Shown here: one piece after another, positions 36,337 to 45,869 of the stretch
Numbering within the stretch: the stretch's first letter is position 1
Layout of the letters: every line of letters begins with the position of its first letter
NCBI GenBank assembly: GCA_963827315.1
Contig: CAWHAL010000001.1
Span: 1 to 64,000, forward strand
Direction of reading: 5' to 3'
DNA: 64,000 nt
Source: CAVXEF01 sp963827315
GTDB taxonomy: Bacteria > Planctomycetota > Phycisphaerae > Sedimentisphaerales > Anaerobacaceae
The notes under the pieces: generated by a model
Told to the model about the DNA's origin: nothing
Seen by the model: only the letters and a program-made list of their open reading frames with translations
The model's database searches: none
Position numbers and translations under genes: made by a program

Positions 36337-37353
36337 CTATACTTGTTTCCTTAGCCGTTCATAACATTCTTTACACACAACGTGTCCATTAAAGACACAT
36401 GCCTGTTCGAGTCTTCCTATAGTCCTCTCACAGTTTTTGCAGTTTTCGATGTTTTTGTATGAGGCGACGTTATTTGTGGAATTACTGCGTGGCTCTTGAA
36501 AAGATGACGTTTGAGGCTGAGCTATAATCTGTCTTTCTTCTACAGGTTTTTTCTTTTCAAATCTTTTGGCTTTTATTACATATGTTCCCGACCACCTATC
36601 ATGCCACCCGCGTACTCCTGACCCGCCGAAAGAGAACGGTTCAAATGGGATTAATCTTATCAATGCCCTTTTTGCAATTACACCAACAGAAGGTTTTGTG
36701 CCGGTTGAGGTGATGACCTTAGTGCCAGTAATGAACTTTGCAGGACTTCTTTGCCACTTTGCTTCAAAAGCGAAACAATAGAGCCACAATAAAGAAACGC
36801 CTATAAACCAATCTGTAATAGGGTCGATATTTTCGAAAGAACTAGGAGTTACTAAGCCGAAATATACCACTAAAAAAGCAAATATAAATATTGTAGTATA
36901 GGCAAGCACCCTGAAAATGATTACATCAAGAAATAAATTGCCGATGCGAAGAAGTGCCATAGCTGCCTTGTGTTTACTTAGTTTTACACTGTGCTCAGGA
37001 CACAATTGCCCCGGCGTAAGAGGCCAAAATTTATCACACTTAATACAATACCCCCTGCTGTCTGATGGTAAGTCACACTTCGCACATCTACCAGTTTCAA
37101 AGTTTAGGTAAGTGCCCTTACAGCCTTCACAGACATATCCTTCAAGATTCCCTTCTTTTGAAGTTGGTTCACTTGTCTTTTCGCCGCTTAAAGCAAGCAC
37201 TTTTTCCCATAAACCCCTGTTTTTTGCTTCAGCTTCGATTATTGTCTGAACATGAGGAGAGTATTCTCCCCAATCTTTGGTAGCGGCCTTTATTACATCG
37301 GAGTCGCTGGCTCGCTTCCAAGCTTCACTTAGTTCGTTAACATCCTTTTTCAT
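36337..37353 (-). CDS. RDD-family membrane protein with zinc-ribbon segments
   Basis: 338 residues. Zinc knuckles (VCEGCKGTYL, GRCAKCD, GYCIKCDKFWPL) precede the RDD membrane region: LLRIGNLFLDVIIFRVLAYT, FEAKWQRSPAKFITGTKVIT and AKRALIRLIPFEPFSF, ending GWHDRWSGTYVI. The last 40 residues (ENCKNCERTIGRLEQACVFN, then CKECYERLRK) form a LIM-like zinc finger that recurs at the end of the neighbouring protease. RDD proteins are membrane proteins of unclear transport or regulatory role. Same strand as the protease, 32 nt downstream of it. Confidence 0.8.
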   Translation of the reverse strand: MKKDVNELSEAWKRASDSDVIKAATKDWGEYSPHVQTIIEAEAKNRGLWEKVLALSGEKTSEPTSKEGNLEGYVCEGCKGTYLNFETGRCAKCDLPSDSRGYCIKCDKFWPLTPGQLCPEHSVKLSKHKAAMALLRIGNLFLDVIIFRVLAYTTIFIFAFLVVYFGLVTPSSFENIDPITDWFIGVSLLWLYCFAFEAKWQRSPAKFITGTKVITSTGTKPSVGVIAKRALIRLIPFEPFSFGGSGVRGWHDRWSGTYVIKAKRFEKKKPVEERQIIAQPQTSSFQEPRSNSTNNVASYKNIENCKNCERTIGRLEQACVFNGHVVCKECYERLRKQV

Positions 37354-37385
37354 ATCCGATGCTCCACATCATACCTTAGAACATA

Positions 37386-39611
37386 TTAAGTAAGGTCTTT
37401 TAGTCGTTTAGAACATTCATAGCAAACCTGATTACCGTTGAACGAAAAGGTCTTTTCGAGTTTTCCAATTTTTCGTCCGCAGTTCTGGCAAGACTCAATT
37501 TTGTTTGTGCCTGTTTCATTTCGACCATCTGTAGTTTGCAGGATAGCTCTCTGTGTGCTGATGCTGTTTGGGCCTGTAATGGTTTTTGTGTCGTATTTAT
37601 ACTGTTTCCCATCCGGGAAATTGCTCGATTTGCCGGACGATTTTCTTGCAACAATTATAATCACAAGTGTTGCTAAACCAACGCAAATGAAAACTATTAA
37701 CCCAACACCAAAAAGGCTTCCACTTGCAGTATCGCTGCTTTTATTTTTTGTGAATTGATTGTATTCGTAGCCAATATCGTATCTGAACGAATCAATTATC
37801 TGGGTAAAAGCAGGCAAATCGTTTTCAAAATTATCTTTGGTTGAATAACAATGTAGGTTGACTGCCCCGTAATTACTTGGAATTATTGACGTTATCCCAA
37901 TGACCTTGCCAATCCCGACTACTTCAGATTCCACTTTAATAAACAAGATATTTCTTCTCTTATCATATGTTGTCTGCCCCAATTTTATGTTTTGGATTAG
38001 ATTGGACAGTTGTTTCTCAACTGTGCGCAGCCCTTTTTGTGCGTCCTTTTCCCACTCATCAGAGGAAGCAAATTTCTCAATTTCACGTTCTGGCCACCGT
38101 CCTTTTTCATCTATTGCAAATAATACGTAGGGATAAGTGAAATAAGTTGTGCTTGTTTTTTGGAACGCGCCATCGTAGTTTTGACGATTCAGTTCTGAAG
38201 AGGATGCGTTTTGCTCCTGCAATAGTTTAAGAGTTGCTTTTATAGCATCTCTCGGAATTTCTTCCCATCCTGCTGGGATAGTGAGAGAAAAATGTCCTTC
38301 TGAGTTATGGTATAAGAGAGGCTCTCTCATACCTGAAGAACTCGCATTTTCAGATAAGGGCTTATCCCCTATTTCATTAGTGTCCGAAGATGAAATTAGA
38401 TTAAAAAGTTGGTTTGCTGATTCTACGTCCAGATTTTTCAGAATTTTATATTCCTGCAAAGCGGTATTCTTATCACCAACCAATAAATAGGTGAGGCCAA
38501 GGCCACTGTGGGCCGCAACATAATCAGGTTTAATTCTGACGGCTTGCTCACAAGCTTCTATCGCATCCTCGTAGCGACCAAGTTGGCAATAAGCAAGACC
38601 GATATTAAGGTGAGCCTCAGCATAATCTGATTTAATTCGGAGGGCTTGTTTGCAAGTTTCTATCGTATCTTGGTAGTGACCAAGTTGTAAACAGGCATTG
38701 CCGAGATTGTTGTATGCATCGGCATCATCTGGCTTAATTTGAATAGCCTGTTTATAGGCTAATATTGCTTCTTGGTAGCGACCGAGTTTGCTGTAACAAT
38801 AGCCATTGTAGAACCATGCATCTGCTTCCTGTGGATTTTCTGCTATCACTTTTTTAAAATAAACAAGTGCAGCAGACCAGTTTTCCTGCCATAACTCCTT
38901 TAAGCCTTTGTCATAAAACGATTGAGCATCATTTGCATCGGCTGTCATCGCATTGTATGATTCAAATATGGTGGTTTTGGGGGTTTCTTTGAGGGCGATG
39001 ATTTTGTCGCTGGGAATCGCAAAATTGAGATTCTGGCCTTCTGTTACAACAAGGGTCGCAATGCCTATTACCTCTCCTTTGCTATTTATAACCGGACTTC
39101 CGCTTGAGCCGGGCGAAATGGGAGCGGTTATCTGAAGTATTTTGCCAAAGGCGGGAATATCTCGAACTGCCGATACGATGCCGGTTGATACGGTTGATTC
39201 AAGGCCGAGGGGATTACCTATAACAACAATGTCCTCACCTTCAGAAGGCACATTCACGCTGAGGTTTAAGAATATTATATTGGCATCCGGTAGATTCACG
39301 ATGAGCTTGGCAATATCGGCTTCGATGTCTTTGGCAACGATGCCCTGTACCGGATATTCTTTGCCTGCCGAGGTTTTAATAGTGGCTGAATAAGCGCCTT
39401 CGATAACATGATGGTTCGTGATAAGGCTGCCTTTGTTATCAATGAAAAAGCCGCTACCTTGACCGATTGGCTTGTTATTCTTGTCGAAAGTCTCTATAAG
39501 AACAACGCTTGGCTTTACCTTTCTAACTAAATCTACGAGTTTCTCGTCAGCATTTGCGATAGTAGAACCAGCTACCATCACGCAGGCCAATATGAGAATT
39601 AGTTTTCTCAT
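37386..39611 (-). CDS. S1C trypsin-like protease with TPR repeats, membrane anchor and C-terminal zinc finger
   Basis: 741 residues. A signal peptide (MRKLILILACVMVAGSTIAN) leads to a DegP-like domain with triad His in ITNHHVIEG, Asp in DIEADIAKLIV and Ser in SPGSSGSPVI. No PDZ domain follows. Instead TPR repeats run from about residue 230 to 400 (EADAWFYNGYCYSKLGRYQE and similar). Then comes a domain starting HFSLTIPAGWEEIP, a membrane helix near residue 635 (GVGLIVFICVGLATLVIIIV) and a cytoplasmic tail ending SCQNCGRKIGKLEKTFSFNG...CYECSKRLKDL. GGAG precedes the start. I infer an envelope stress protease or scaffold, operating with the RDD protein. Confidence 0.82.
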   Translation of the reverse strand: MRKLILILACVMVAGSTIANADEKLVDLVRKVKPSVVLIETFDKNNKPIGQGSGFFIDNKGSLITNHHVIEGAYSATIKTSAGKEYPVQGIVAKDIEADIAKLIVNLPDANIIFLNLSVNVPSEGEDIVVIGNPLGLESTVSTGIVSAVRDIPAFGKILQITAPISPGSSGSPVINSKGEVIGIATLVVTEGQNLNFAIPSDKIIALKETPKTTIFESYNAMTADANDAQSFYDKGLKELWQENWSAALVYFKKVIAENPQEADAWFYNGYCYSKLGRYQEAILAYKQAIQIKPDDADAYNNLGNACLQLGHYQDTIETCKQALRIKSDYAEAHLNIGLAYCQLGRYEDAIEACEQAVRIKPDYVAAHSGLGLTYLLVGDKNTALQEYKILKNLDVESANQLFNLISSSDTNEIGDKPLSENASSSGMREPLLYHNSEGHFSLTIPAGWEEIPRDAIKATLKLLQEQNASSSELNRQNYDGAFQKTSTTYFTYPYVLFAIDEKGRWPEREIEKFASSDEWEKDAQKGLRTVEKQLSNLIQNIKLGQTTYDKRRNILFIKVESEVVGIGKVIGITSIIPSNYGAVNLHCYSTKDNFENDLPAFTQIIDSFRYDIGYEYNQFTKNKSSDTASGSLFGVGLIVFICVGLATLVIIIVARKSSGKSSNFPDGKQYKYDTKTITGPNSISTQRAILQTTDGRNETGTNKIESCQNCGRKIGKLEKTFSFNGNQVCYECSKRLKDLT

Positions 39612-39740
39612 TTTCTCCGCCTCTCAGAAACCTCGATTTTTATCATGTAAAAGTATATTTTGCGGTATATGGATAATCAAGGAAAAACAACACTAAGAAC
39701 CCGCCGAATAAATCGACGGGCTAAACGAGATTGATTTGAG

Positions 39741-40793
39741 TTAAACTCTGGTGGGGATGGGTTTTGGACGAGCTTTGCTCAAGACAGGTTTTATCTTAGG
39801 TCTGCTCTGAATACTCTCTGTGGGGACGGAGCCGATGGAACGCAGTTTCTTGTATCTACTATCAATGAGATTATCAATCTTAGTTCGCTTCAATTCAGCA
39901 AGAGTTTTAACGATGTAGCCCTCGACGCTGAGGACGGTGTCGTGGATGTTTCGATGCGCTCCGCCGAGCGGTTCAGGGATAACGGCGTCAATAAGATTCA
40001 GCTTAAGCAAATCCTTACTTGTCAATTTGAGGGCCTCTGCGGCGAGTTCGGCCTGTGAGCCATCCCGCCAAAGGATTGCGGCACAACCTTCCGGCGATAT
40101 GACCGAATAATATGCGAATTCGAGCATCGCGAGCCTGTCGCCAACGCCAATTCCGAGAGCGCCGCCAGAGCCGCCTTCGCCGATGACAATTGAGATTATG
40201 GGCACAGGCAGGCGCGACATCTCCATAAGATTGACGGCGATAGCGTGAGCCTGGCCTCGCTCTTCTGCGCCGATGCCGGGATATGCGCCGGGGGTGTCGA
40301 TGAACGTTACGATGGGGATGCCATATTTTTTCGCGAATTTCATTTTGGCGATGGCCTTGCGGTAACCCTCCGGATGGGGACAGCCGAAGTTGCAGGCAAT
40401 CTTCTGCTTTGTGTCTTTTCCCTTATTCTGGCCGACGATAAGGACTTTTTGTCTTCCGATACGGCCGAGGCCTGTTATGATAGCGCGGTCGTCGCCGAAA
40501 CATCTGTCGCCGTGCAGCTCGCGAAAATCGTCAACCATCAGGTCGAGATAGTCGGTAAGGATGGGTCTATTGGGATGGCGAGCGACGTGGACGGTCTGCC
40601 AGGCAGTCAGATTCGAGTAGATTCGCTTGAGCACGGCGACCTGCAATCGCTGGAGCTGGTGAATCTCGGCGGTATAATCGATGCCCTTGACCGAGCTAAG
40701 CTTAGTAAGCTCGGCAATCTGGCGGTCGATGTCGGCTACCTTCTGCTCGAAGTCCAGGTAGTTGGCAGGTGGTAACTGGTAATTGGTAATCAT
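39741..40793 (-). CDS. accA: Acetyl-CoA carboxylase carboxyltransferase, alpha subunit
   Basis: 350 residues. The alpha subunit transfers CO2 from carboxybiotin to acetyl-CoA in fatty acid synthesis, together with AccD (not in this window). Family motifs include ARHPNRPILTDYLDLMVDDF, FGCPHPEGYRKAIAKMKFAK, FIDTPGAYPGIGAEERGQAH and SIVIGEGGSGGALGIGVGDR. The first residues (ITNYQLPPANY) are encoded by a TTAAATGATTAAATGATTAC-type repeat and there is no ribosome-binding site, so the start is uncertain. The C-terminal 50 residues are basic and Pro-rich beyond the usual end. Confidence 0.93.
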   Translation of the reverse strand: MITNYQLPPANYLDFEQKVADIDRQIAELTKLSSVKGIDYTAEIHQLQRLQVAVLKRIYSNLTAWQTVHVARHPNRPILTDYLDLMVDDFRELHGDRCFGDDRAIITGLGRIGRQKVLIVGQNKGKDTKQKIACNFGCPHPEGYRKAIAKMKFAKKYGIPIVTFIDTPGAYPGIGAEERGQAHAIAVNLMEMSRLPVPIISIVIGEGGSGGALGIGVGDRLAMLEFAYYSVISPEGCAAILWRDGSQAELAAEALKLTSKDLLKLNLIDAVIPEPLGGAHRNIHDTVLSVEGYIVKTLAELKRTKIDNLIDSRYKKLRSIGSVPTESIQSRPKIKPVLSKARPKPIPTRV

Positions 40794-40910
40794 TTAATCA
40801 TTTAACCATTTAACTAAAATAAATCAAAGAAAAAAATTGACAGAAGAGACTGTTTGTTATAGCTTTTCAGTGGTTTTCGTTACGGAGGACACTTTCATAA
40901 GGCGTTCATT

Positions 40911-41786
40911 TTGAAAGACTTAAAACGGATAACTGTAATAGGTTTGGGGCTTTTGGGCGGCTCGATAGTGCTGGCGGTTTCGCGTATCTGGCCTGGGGTG
41001 CAGATAACGGGTTATACGCACCGCACCAGTACCCGGCGGAAAGCAAGGCGACTGCTGACAGTGGCGCGGATAGCGGATGATATAAACAAAAGCGTCAGCG
41101 ACGCAGACCTTGTCATCTTAGCGGCGCCTATAGGCAACTTCGAGGAAATCTTTCGGACGATTGGCGGGTCACTCCGTCGAGGCTGCATTGTTACCGACGT
41201 CGGCTCGACAAAAGTCCAGCCGCACCGATGGGCGGCGAAGTATCTGCCAAAAAGCGTGCACTATGCAGGCTCACACCCAATCGCAGGCTCGGAGCAAAGA
41301 GGTGTTGAGTTTGCGAGAGACGATTTGTTTGAGCAGGCACTGTGCATTTTGACAAAGGCGAAAAACACACCAAGCGAAGTGATACAAGTGCTCAGGAAAT
41401 TCTGGTCGTCTCTGGGGTGCTGCGTGAAACTGATGGGGCCGACTGAACACGACAGGGTCTTTGCGAATATAAGTCATCTGCCACACATAACGGCGGCGGC
41501 GCTGATAAACGCCAGCAGAGCAAGTGAACTTAAATTTGCGGGCAAAGGCTTTATCGATACTTCGAGGATAGCATCGGGGCCGGCCAATATCTGGGCTGAC
41601 GTGCTGGCAACGAATGCGAAAAACAGTATAAAAGGCATCGACAGAATCATAGCTGAACTGGAAAAATTAAAAATCGCGATAGGCTCGGCAGACAAGAAAA
41701 AAATCAAGAGGCTGTTAGAGACGGCGAGAAACAAACGCGCAGCATTTATAAAATACAAGATGAAAAGTGAGGAAATAATATCGTGA
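40911..41786 (+). CDS. tyrA: Prephenate dehydrogenase
   Basis: 291 residues from a TTG start. TyrA oxidises prephenate (or arogenate) to the tyrosine precursor. The Rossmann motif ITVIGLGLLGGSIVLAVSR opens the protein. DVGSTKVQPHRWAAKYL and YAGSHPIAGSEQRGVEFARD hold conserved catalytic and binding residues. MGPTEHDRVFANISHLPHIT is the substrate-binding region. The TGA stop overlaps the GTG of purL (GTGA), so the two are coupled. A TTGACA at 40837 with TATAGC 15 nt further on may be the promoter (spacing short). Confidence 0.9.
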   Translation: MKDLKRITVIGLGLLGGSIVLAVSRIWPGVQITGYTHRTSTRRKARRLLTVARIADDINKSVSDADLVILAAPIGNFEEIFRTIGGSLRRGCIVTDVGSTKVQPHRWAAKYLPKSVHYAGSHPIAGSEQRGVEFARDDLFEQALCILTKAKNTPSEVIQVLRKFWSSLGCCVKLMGPTEHDRVFANISHLPHITAAALINASRASELKFAGKGFIDTSRIASGPANIWADVLATNAKNSIKGIDRIIAELEKLKIAIGSADKKKIKRLLETARNKRAAFIKYKMKSEEIIS

Positions 41787-44665
41787 GGCAGTGGCGGTTT
41801 GAGGTTTTCAATCGTGCCGGCACCACCGATGTGAACGGCGGCCGGGTGCTGGAAGACATCAGGGAATTAGGCATCACTTCTGTGGAGGCGGTGCAATCGG
41901 CGAAGGTCTTTCTGATTGAAGCTGATTTTGACAAGGCTTTTGCGAAACGTCTGGGCGATGAGCTTCTGACTGACCCGGTCTGTGAGGAGTATTACACAGG
42001 CAGAAGCAAAGCACCGGCTGGGCTGGCAAAGGCAACACTAATCGAAGTGCATCTTAAAAGCGGTGTTACCGACCCTGTGGCTGATTCGGTAATGGCGGCA
42101 ATGGCAGATATGGGGGTCAAAGCGAATAACGTTCGAACAGCGAGGAAGTATATTCTGTTAGGCAAAATCACTTCGAGTCAGGTTGATACCATCGCGAAGA
42201 AGATTCTGGCCAACGACTGCATCGAGGTTGTCATAATCGGCGACGAGGCTGAGCCGCCAAGTCCGCATCTGAAGCCTTACGAATTTAAGCTGGTACATTG
42301 GCCTGTACGCGACCTCGACGATGAGGGGTTGAAAGCGCTGAGCAAAAAAAAGGACTTGTTTCTCAACCTCGTGGAGATGCAGACTATTCAGAAATACTAC
42401 CGGGAGCTCGGCAGAGAGCCGACCGACGTTGAGCTTGAGACACTTGCGCAGACGTGGAGCGAACACTGCGTTCACAAGACGCTGACAAGCTCGGTGGATA
42501 TGGCAATCAACGGCGAACAGGTGCATTTCGATAATCTGCTGAAGGACACGGTCTTTCGAGCGACGCGACAGCTCGACAAGAAATGGTGCATATCCGTATT
42601 CAAAGACAACGCCGGCGTTATAGAATTCGACAAAGATTCTGCGGTGTGTTTCAAGGTCGAGACGCACAATCGGCCATCGGCACTGGACCCATACGGCGGT
42701 TCAGCTACAGGTATCGGCGGGGTAATTCGGGACCCGATGGGGACCGGGCTGGGAGCAAGGCCTATTGCGAACACAGATATATTCTGCTTTGGTCCGCCCG
42801 ACAAGAAACTCGAAGATATACCCAGAGGAGTTCTGCACCCGAGGAGAGTTATGAAAGGTGTTGTGGCCGGCGTGCGGGACTACGGCAACAGAATGGGAAT
42901 ACCGACAGTCAACGGCGCAATTTACTTCGACGACAGATATATGGCTAATCCGCTGGTCTACTGCGGCAATATCGGCATAATGGACAAAAATAAGTGCTTT
43001 AAGAACCAGCAGAGCGGCAATCTTATCATAATGGTCGGCGGCAGAATCGGGCGAGATGGGATACATGGAGCGACATTCTCAAGCGGCGAAATCACACACG
43101 AGTATGAAACAATCTTTTCGCACGCTGTGCAAATCGGCAATCCAATCGTGGAAAAGAAGATGTTAGACGTACTGGTCCGGGCGAATGAGGCCGGTCTGTA
43201 TGAAGCGATTACCGACTGCGGGGCTGGGGGACTCAGCAGCGCGGTCGGCGAGATGGGCAAAAACTTAGGAGCTGAAGTCGATTTGGAAAAAACGCCGCTT
43301 AAATATGCCGGCCTGAATTATACCGAAATCTGGATTAGTGAAGCACAGGAACGAATGGTCATAGCGGTAAAGCCGGAGAACTTAGAGGCTATCACCAAAA
43401 TCTTCGACTCCGAGAATGTCGAGTCAACGGTAATCGGCAGGTTCACCAATGACAAAAAGCTGAGGCTTCGATACAACGGTAAACAAGTAGCTGAGATGGA
43501 TATGGAGTTCCTGCACGATGGTGTGCCGAAATATTTGCGCAAAGCGGTCTGGAAAAGTCCGCGACTGACTGAGCCCAACATACCGGCAAAAGACAATTAC
43601 AATGACGAACTTCTGAAGATTCTGGGCTGTTATAACGTTGCGAGCAAGGAATGGGTAATCCGCCAGTACGACCATGAGGTTCAGGGCGGCTCGGTTGTCA
43701 AGCCTCTGACGGGCGTGGACAACGACGGGCCGAGTGACGGGGCGGTGATAAAGCCGAAGTTCGATTCGGACAAGGGGCTGGCAATAAGCTGTGGAATGAA
43801 TCCGATGTACGGCGATATCGACCCGTACTGGATGGCGCTGGGAGGGATTGATGAGGCAATAAGAAATATTGTATGCGTAGGCGGACGAGTCGACAGGATT
43901 GCCCTGCTGGATAACTTTTGCTGGGGCAACTGCACGAAGCCGGAGACATTCGGGCCATTAGTTCGTGCAGCACAGGCCTGCTATGATGGTGCGATTGCCT
44001 TCGGGACGCCATTTATCTCCGGCAAAGATTCGTTAAATAACGAATTCTCCTGCGAAGATGGAACGCAAATGTCTATCCCATCCACACTTCTAATAAGCGC
44101 AATATCGCTGGTTGATGATGTGAGCAGGTGCGTGACAATGGACGCCAAGAAGGCAGCGAACCTGCTTTTTGTCGTGGGCGAGACGAAAAATGAATTAGGC
44201 GGCTCACATTATTACAAGATTCACGGCCAACTCGGCACCAACGTTCCGAAGGTGGACCTGAAGACAGCACCTAAGACAGCACAAAAGATTTGCGAGGCGA
44301 TAGCCAAGGGGCTGATTGTGAGCTGCCATGACTGCTCAGAGGGTGGGCTGGCGGTTGCGCTTGCGGAGATGGGCTTTGCCGGCGGACTCGGAATAGAAGC
44401 AGATTTGCGGGGCCTGCCGAGAAGTGCGGACTGCGCCCGCATAGATACACAGCTTTTCAGCGAGTCAAACTCGCGCTACATAGTCGAAGTTGAGCCGGGA
44501 AATTATGATGCCTTTGTCAAGCTGATGCTAAATTTGCCCTTTGGACAAATCGGAAAAGTTACAGAAGAAAAAACACTTATCATAAAAGCAGAAGACGGTA
44601 AGAAAGTTATTGAGGCCGATATAGATTTGCTAAAAGAGGCGTGGCAGAAGCCGCTTGATTGGTAA
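41783..44665 (+). CDS. purL: Phosphoribosylformylglycinamidine synthase, PurL with N-terminal PurS-like repeats
   Basis: 960 residues from a GTG overlapping the tyrA stop. PurL makes FGAM in purine synthesis from FGAR, ATP and ammonia supplied by PurQ. Small PurL enzymes are about 740 residues and need a separate PurS. Here about 160 extra N-terminal residues contain two PurS-like segments (RQWRFEVFNRAGTTDVNGGR...; IEVHLKSGVTDPVADSVMAA...), so PurS appears to be fused in. PurL motifs follow: WSEHCVHKTLTS, FKVETHNRPSALDPYGGSAT, ITDCGAGGLSSAVGEMGKNL, SGKDSLNNEF and VSCHDCSEGGLAVALAEMGF. purQ is two genes downstream. Confidence 0.92.
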   Translation: MRQWRFEVFNRAGTTDVNGGRVLEDIRELGITSVEAVQSAKVFLIEADFDKAFAKRLGDELLTDPVCEEYYTGRSKAPAGLAKATLIEVHLKSGVTDPVADSVMAAMADMGVKANNVRTARKYILLGKITSSQVDTIAKKILANDCIEVVIIGDEAEPPSPHLKPYEFKLVHWPVRDLDDEGLKALSKKKDLFLNLVEMQTIQKYYRELGREPTDVELETLAQTWSEHCVHKTLTSSVDMAINGEQVHFDNLLKDTVFRATRQLDKKWCISVFKDNAGVIEFDKDSAVCFKVETHNRPSALDPYGGSATGIGGVIRDPMGTGLGARPIANTDIFCFGPPDKKLEDIPRGVLHPRRVMKGVVAGVRDYGNRMGIPTVNGAIYFDDRYMANPLVYCGNIGIMDKNKCFKNQQSGNLIIMVGGRIGRDGIHGATFSSGEITHEYETIFSHAVQIGNPIVEKKMLDVLVRANEAGLYEAITDCGAGGLSSAVGEMGKNLGAEVDLEKTPLKYAGLNYTEIWISEAQERMVIAVKPENLEAITKIFDSENVESTVIGRFTNDKKLRLRYNGKQVAEMDMEFLHDGVPKYLRKAVWKSPRLTEPNIPAKDNYNDELLKILGCYNVASKEWVIRQYDHEVQGGSVVKPLTGVDNDGPSDGAVIKPKFDSDKGLAISCGMNPMYGDIDPYWMALGGIDEAIRNIVCVGGRVDRIALLDNFCWGNCTKPETFGPLVRAAQACYDGAIAFGTPFISGKDSLNNEFSCEDGTQMSIPSTLLISAISLVDDVSRCVTMDAKKAANLLFVVGETKNELGGSHYYKIHGQLGTNVPKVDLKTAPKTAQKICEAIAKGLIVSCHDCSEGGLAVALAEMGFAGGLGIEADLRGLPRSADCARIDTQLFSESNSRYIVEVEPGNYDAFVKLMLNLPFGQIGKVTEEKTLIIKAEDGKKVIEADIDLLKEAWQKPLDW

Positions 44666-44717
44666 TAAATCAAGGCAAAAGTAAAAAGGGAAAAGGCAAA
44701 AAAGTGAGAAAACAGGT

Positions 44718-45800
44718 ATGGTAGTATGGCAAATAGCAGCAGGTGAGACAGGAAGGGACTATACAAAACTATTTCTCGATTACGACGTGATGTTTATGGG
44801 GCCTGGTAATCCTGGTGCTTATGATAAACAGGTTTACGATGACTTGGTTGTACGAGGTTTGCTTGGAAAAGATTTTGCAACACAACTACGTCAATTCTGC
44901 ACGGAAGTAAAAGGCGGAGATATTGTTTTGCTTCGCTTGGGGTCAAAAGCGAAGGCAATTGGTTTAATTAGGCCATGGAGGTCACGAGAGTATCTCTGGA
45001 CACAAATTTTTGATGATGTCTACGGCTGGGATTTGCAGCACACTCACCGAGTTATATGGCAAGAACACTTGACAGATGAATTACTGAGAATCCAAAAAAG
45101 TCGGAATTTATTTCACTTTCGCGGCCCAGCCTTCAGCAGATTCCGCAAGAACTTGGATAGTCAGTTAAAGGATTTGCTCAATCAATGTAAATCCAGAGCG
45201 TTGAAGCCCTTGCCATCTGTGCCTGAACCATTGACTTTAGAGGAGCTTGGCACAGAGTTATTTTCAAAGGGATTGCCAAACGAAGATGTAGATAAATTCA
45301 TATTAGCGATTCAGAGGCAACGACGACTGGCGAAATGGTATAGGGAAAACCGTCCTCAATCTAAAAAGCCAGCAGAGCACGAGGTTGTAGCCCATATGAT
45401 ATTGCCATTTATGCTTGCCCTGGGATGGTCTGAACAACTGCTCGCAGTTGAGTGGAATCGGATTGACCTTGTCGCTTTTTCTTGCACACCTAGGAAAAAG
45501 GAAAATGTGTGTCTGCTGTGCGAAGCAAAGGAGTATGGGCACGGGCTACAAAACACTTTTCCACAAGCCACAAAATACGTTAAAAAACTTAAATTAGATA
45601 ACTGTAAGAGAATCTTTCTCACAGATGGGGAACGGCTTTATCTTCACCAAAGGAAACAAGATGATAGTTGGGATGAGAATCCGGTTGGATACTTGAATGT
45701 GAAGCTGATTCGCACCAATCACATAGCCCCAGCAAGGACGAGTGCCGTCGATACCATAATGGCATTGACCCCTGCGGGCATAAATAGAGAGTTGGTATAA
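44718..45800 (+). CDS. Restriction-like protein: EVE/PUA-like N-terminal domain plus PD-(D/E)XK nuclease
   Basis: 360 residues. The N-terminal 110 residues (VVWQIAAGETGRDYTKLFLD, VMFMGPGNPGAYD, KGGDIVLLRLGSKAKAIGLI) resemble the EVE/PUA-like domains that begin modification-dependent restriction enzymes. The C-terminal part has a PD-(D/E)XK order: a helix Glu (AEHEVVAHMILPFMLALGW), the metal Asp in WNRIDLVAF, the E-x-K in VCLLCEAKEYGHG and a Gln in FPQATKYVKKL, as in HsdR N-terminal nucleases. No methyltransferase is near. I infer a stand-alone Type IV-like restriction protein. It is placed between purL and purQ. Confidence 0.72.
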   Translation: MVVWQIAAGETGRDYTKLFLDYDVMFMGPGNPGAYDKQVYDDLVVRGLLGKDFATQLRQFCTEVKGGDIVLLRLGSKAKAIGLIRPWRSREYLWTQIFDDVYGWDLQHTHRVIWQEHLTDELLRIQKSRNLFHFRGPAFSRFRKNLDSQLKDLLNQCKSRALKPLPSVPEPLTLEELGTELFSKGLPNEDVDKFILAIQRQRRLAKWYRENRPQSKKPAEHEVVAHMILPFMLALGWSEQLLAVEWNRIDLVAFSCTPRKKENVCLLCEAKEYGHGLQNTFPQATKYVKKLKLDNCKRIFLTDGERLYLHQRKQDDSWDENPVGYLNVKLIRTNHIAPARTSAVDTIMALTPAGINRELV

Positions 45801-45822
45801 GTACAAAGATATAATAAGGAAT

Positions 45823-45846
45823 GGATTCCCGCTTGCGCGGGAACGA
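45823..45846. repeat. Dispersed palindrome GGATTCCCGC...GCGGGAACGAC
   Basis: Inverted repeat TTCCCGC/GCGGGAA with a 3 nt loop, between the nuclease gene and purQ. A related element is at 28067-28111. Confidence 0.65.
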
Positions 45847-45869
45847 CAGACATCAAAGGAAATCGGAAT

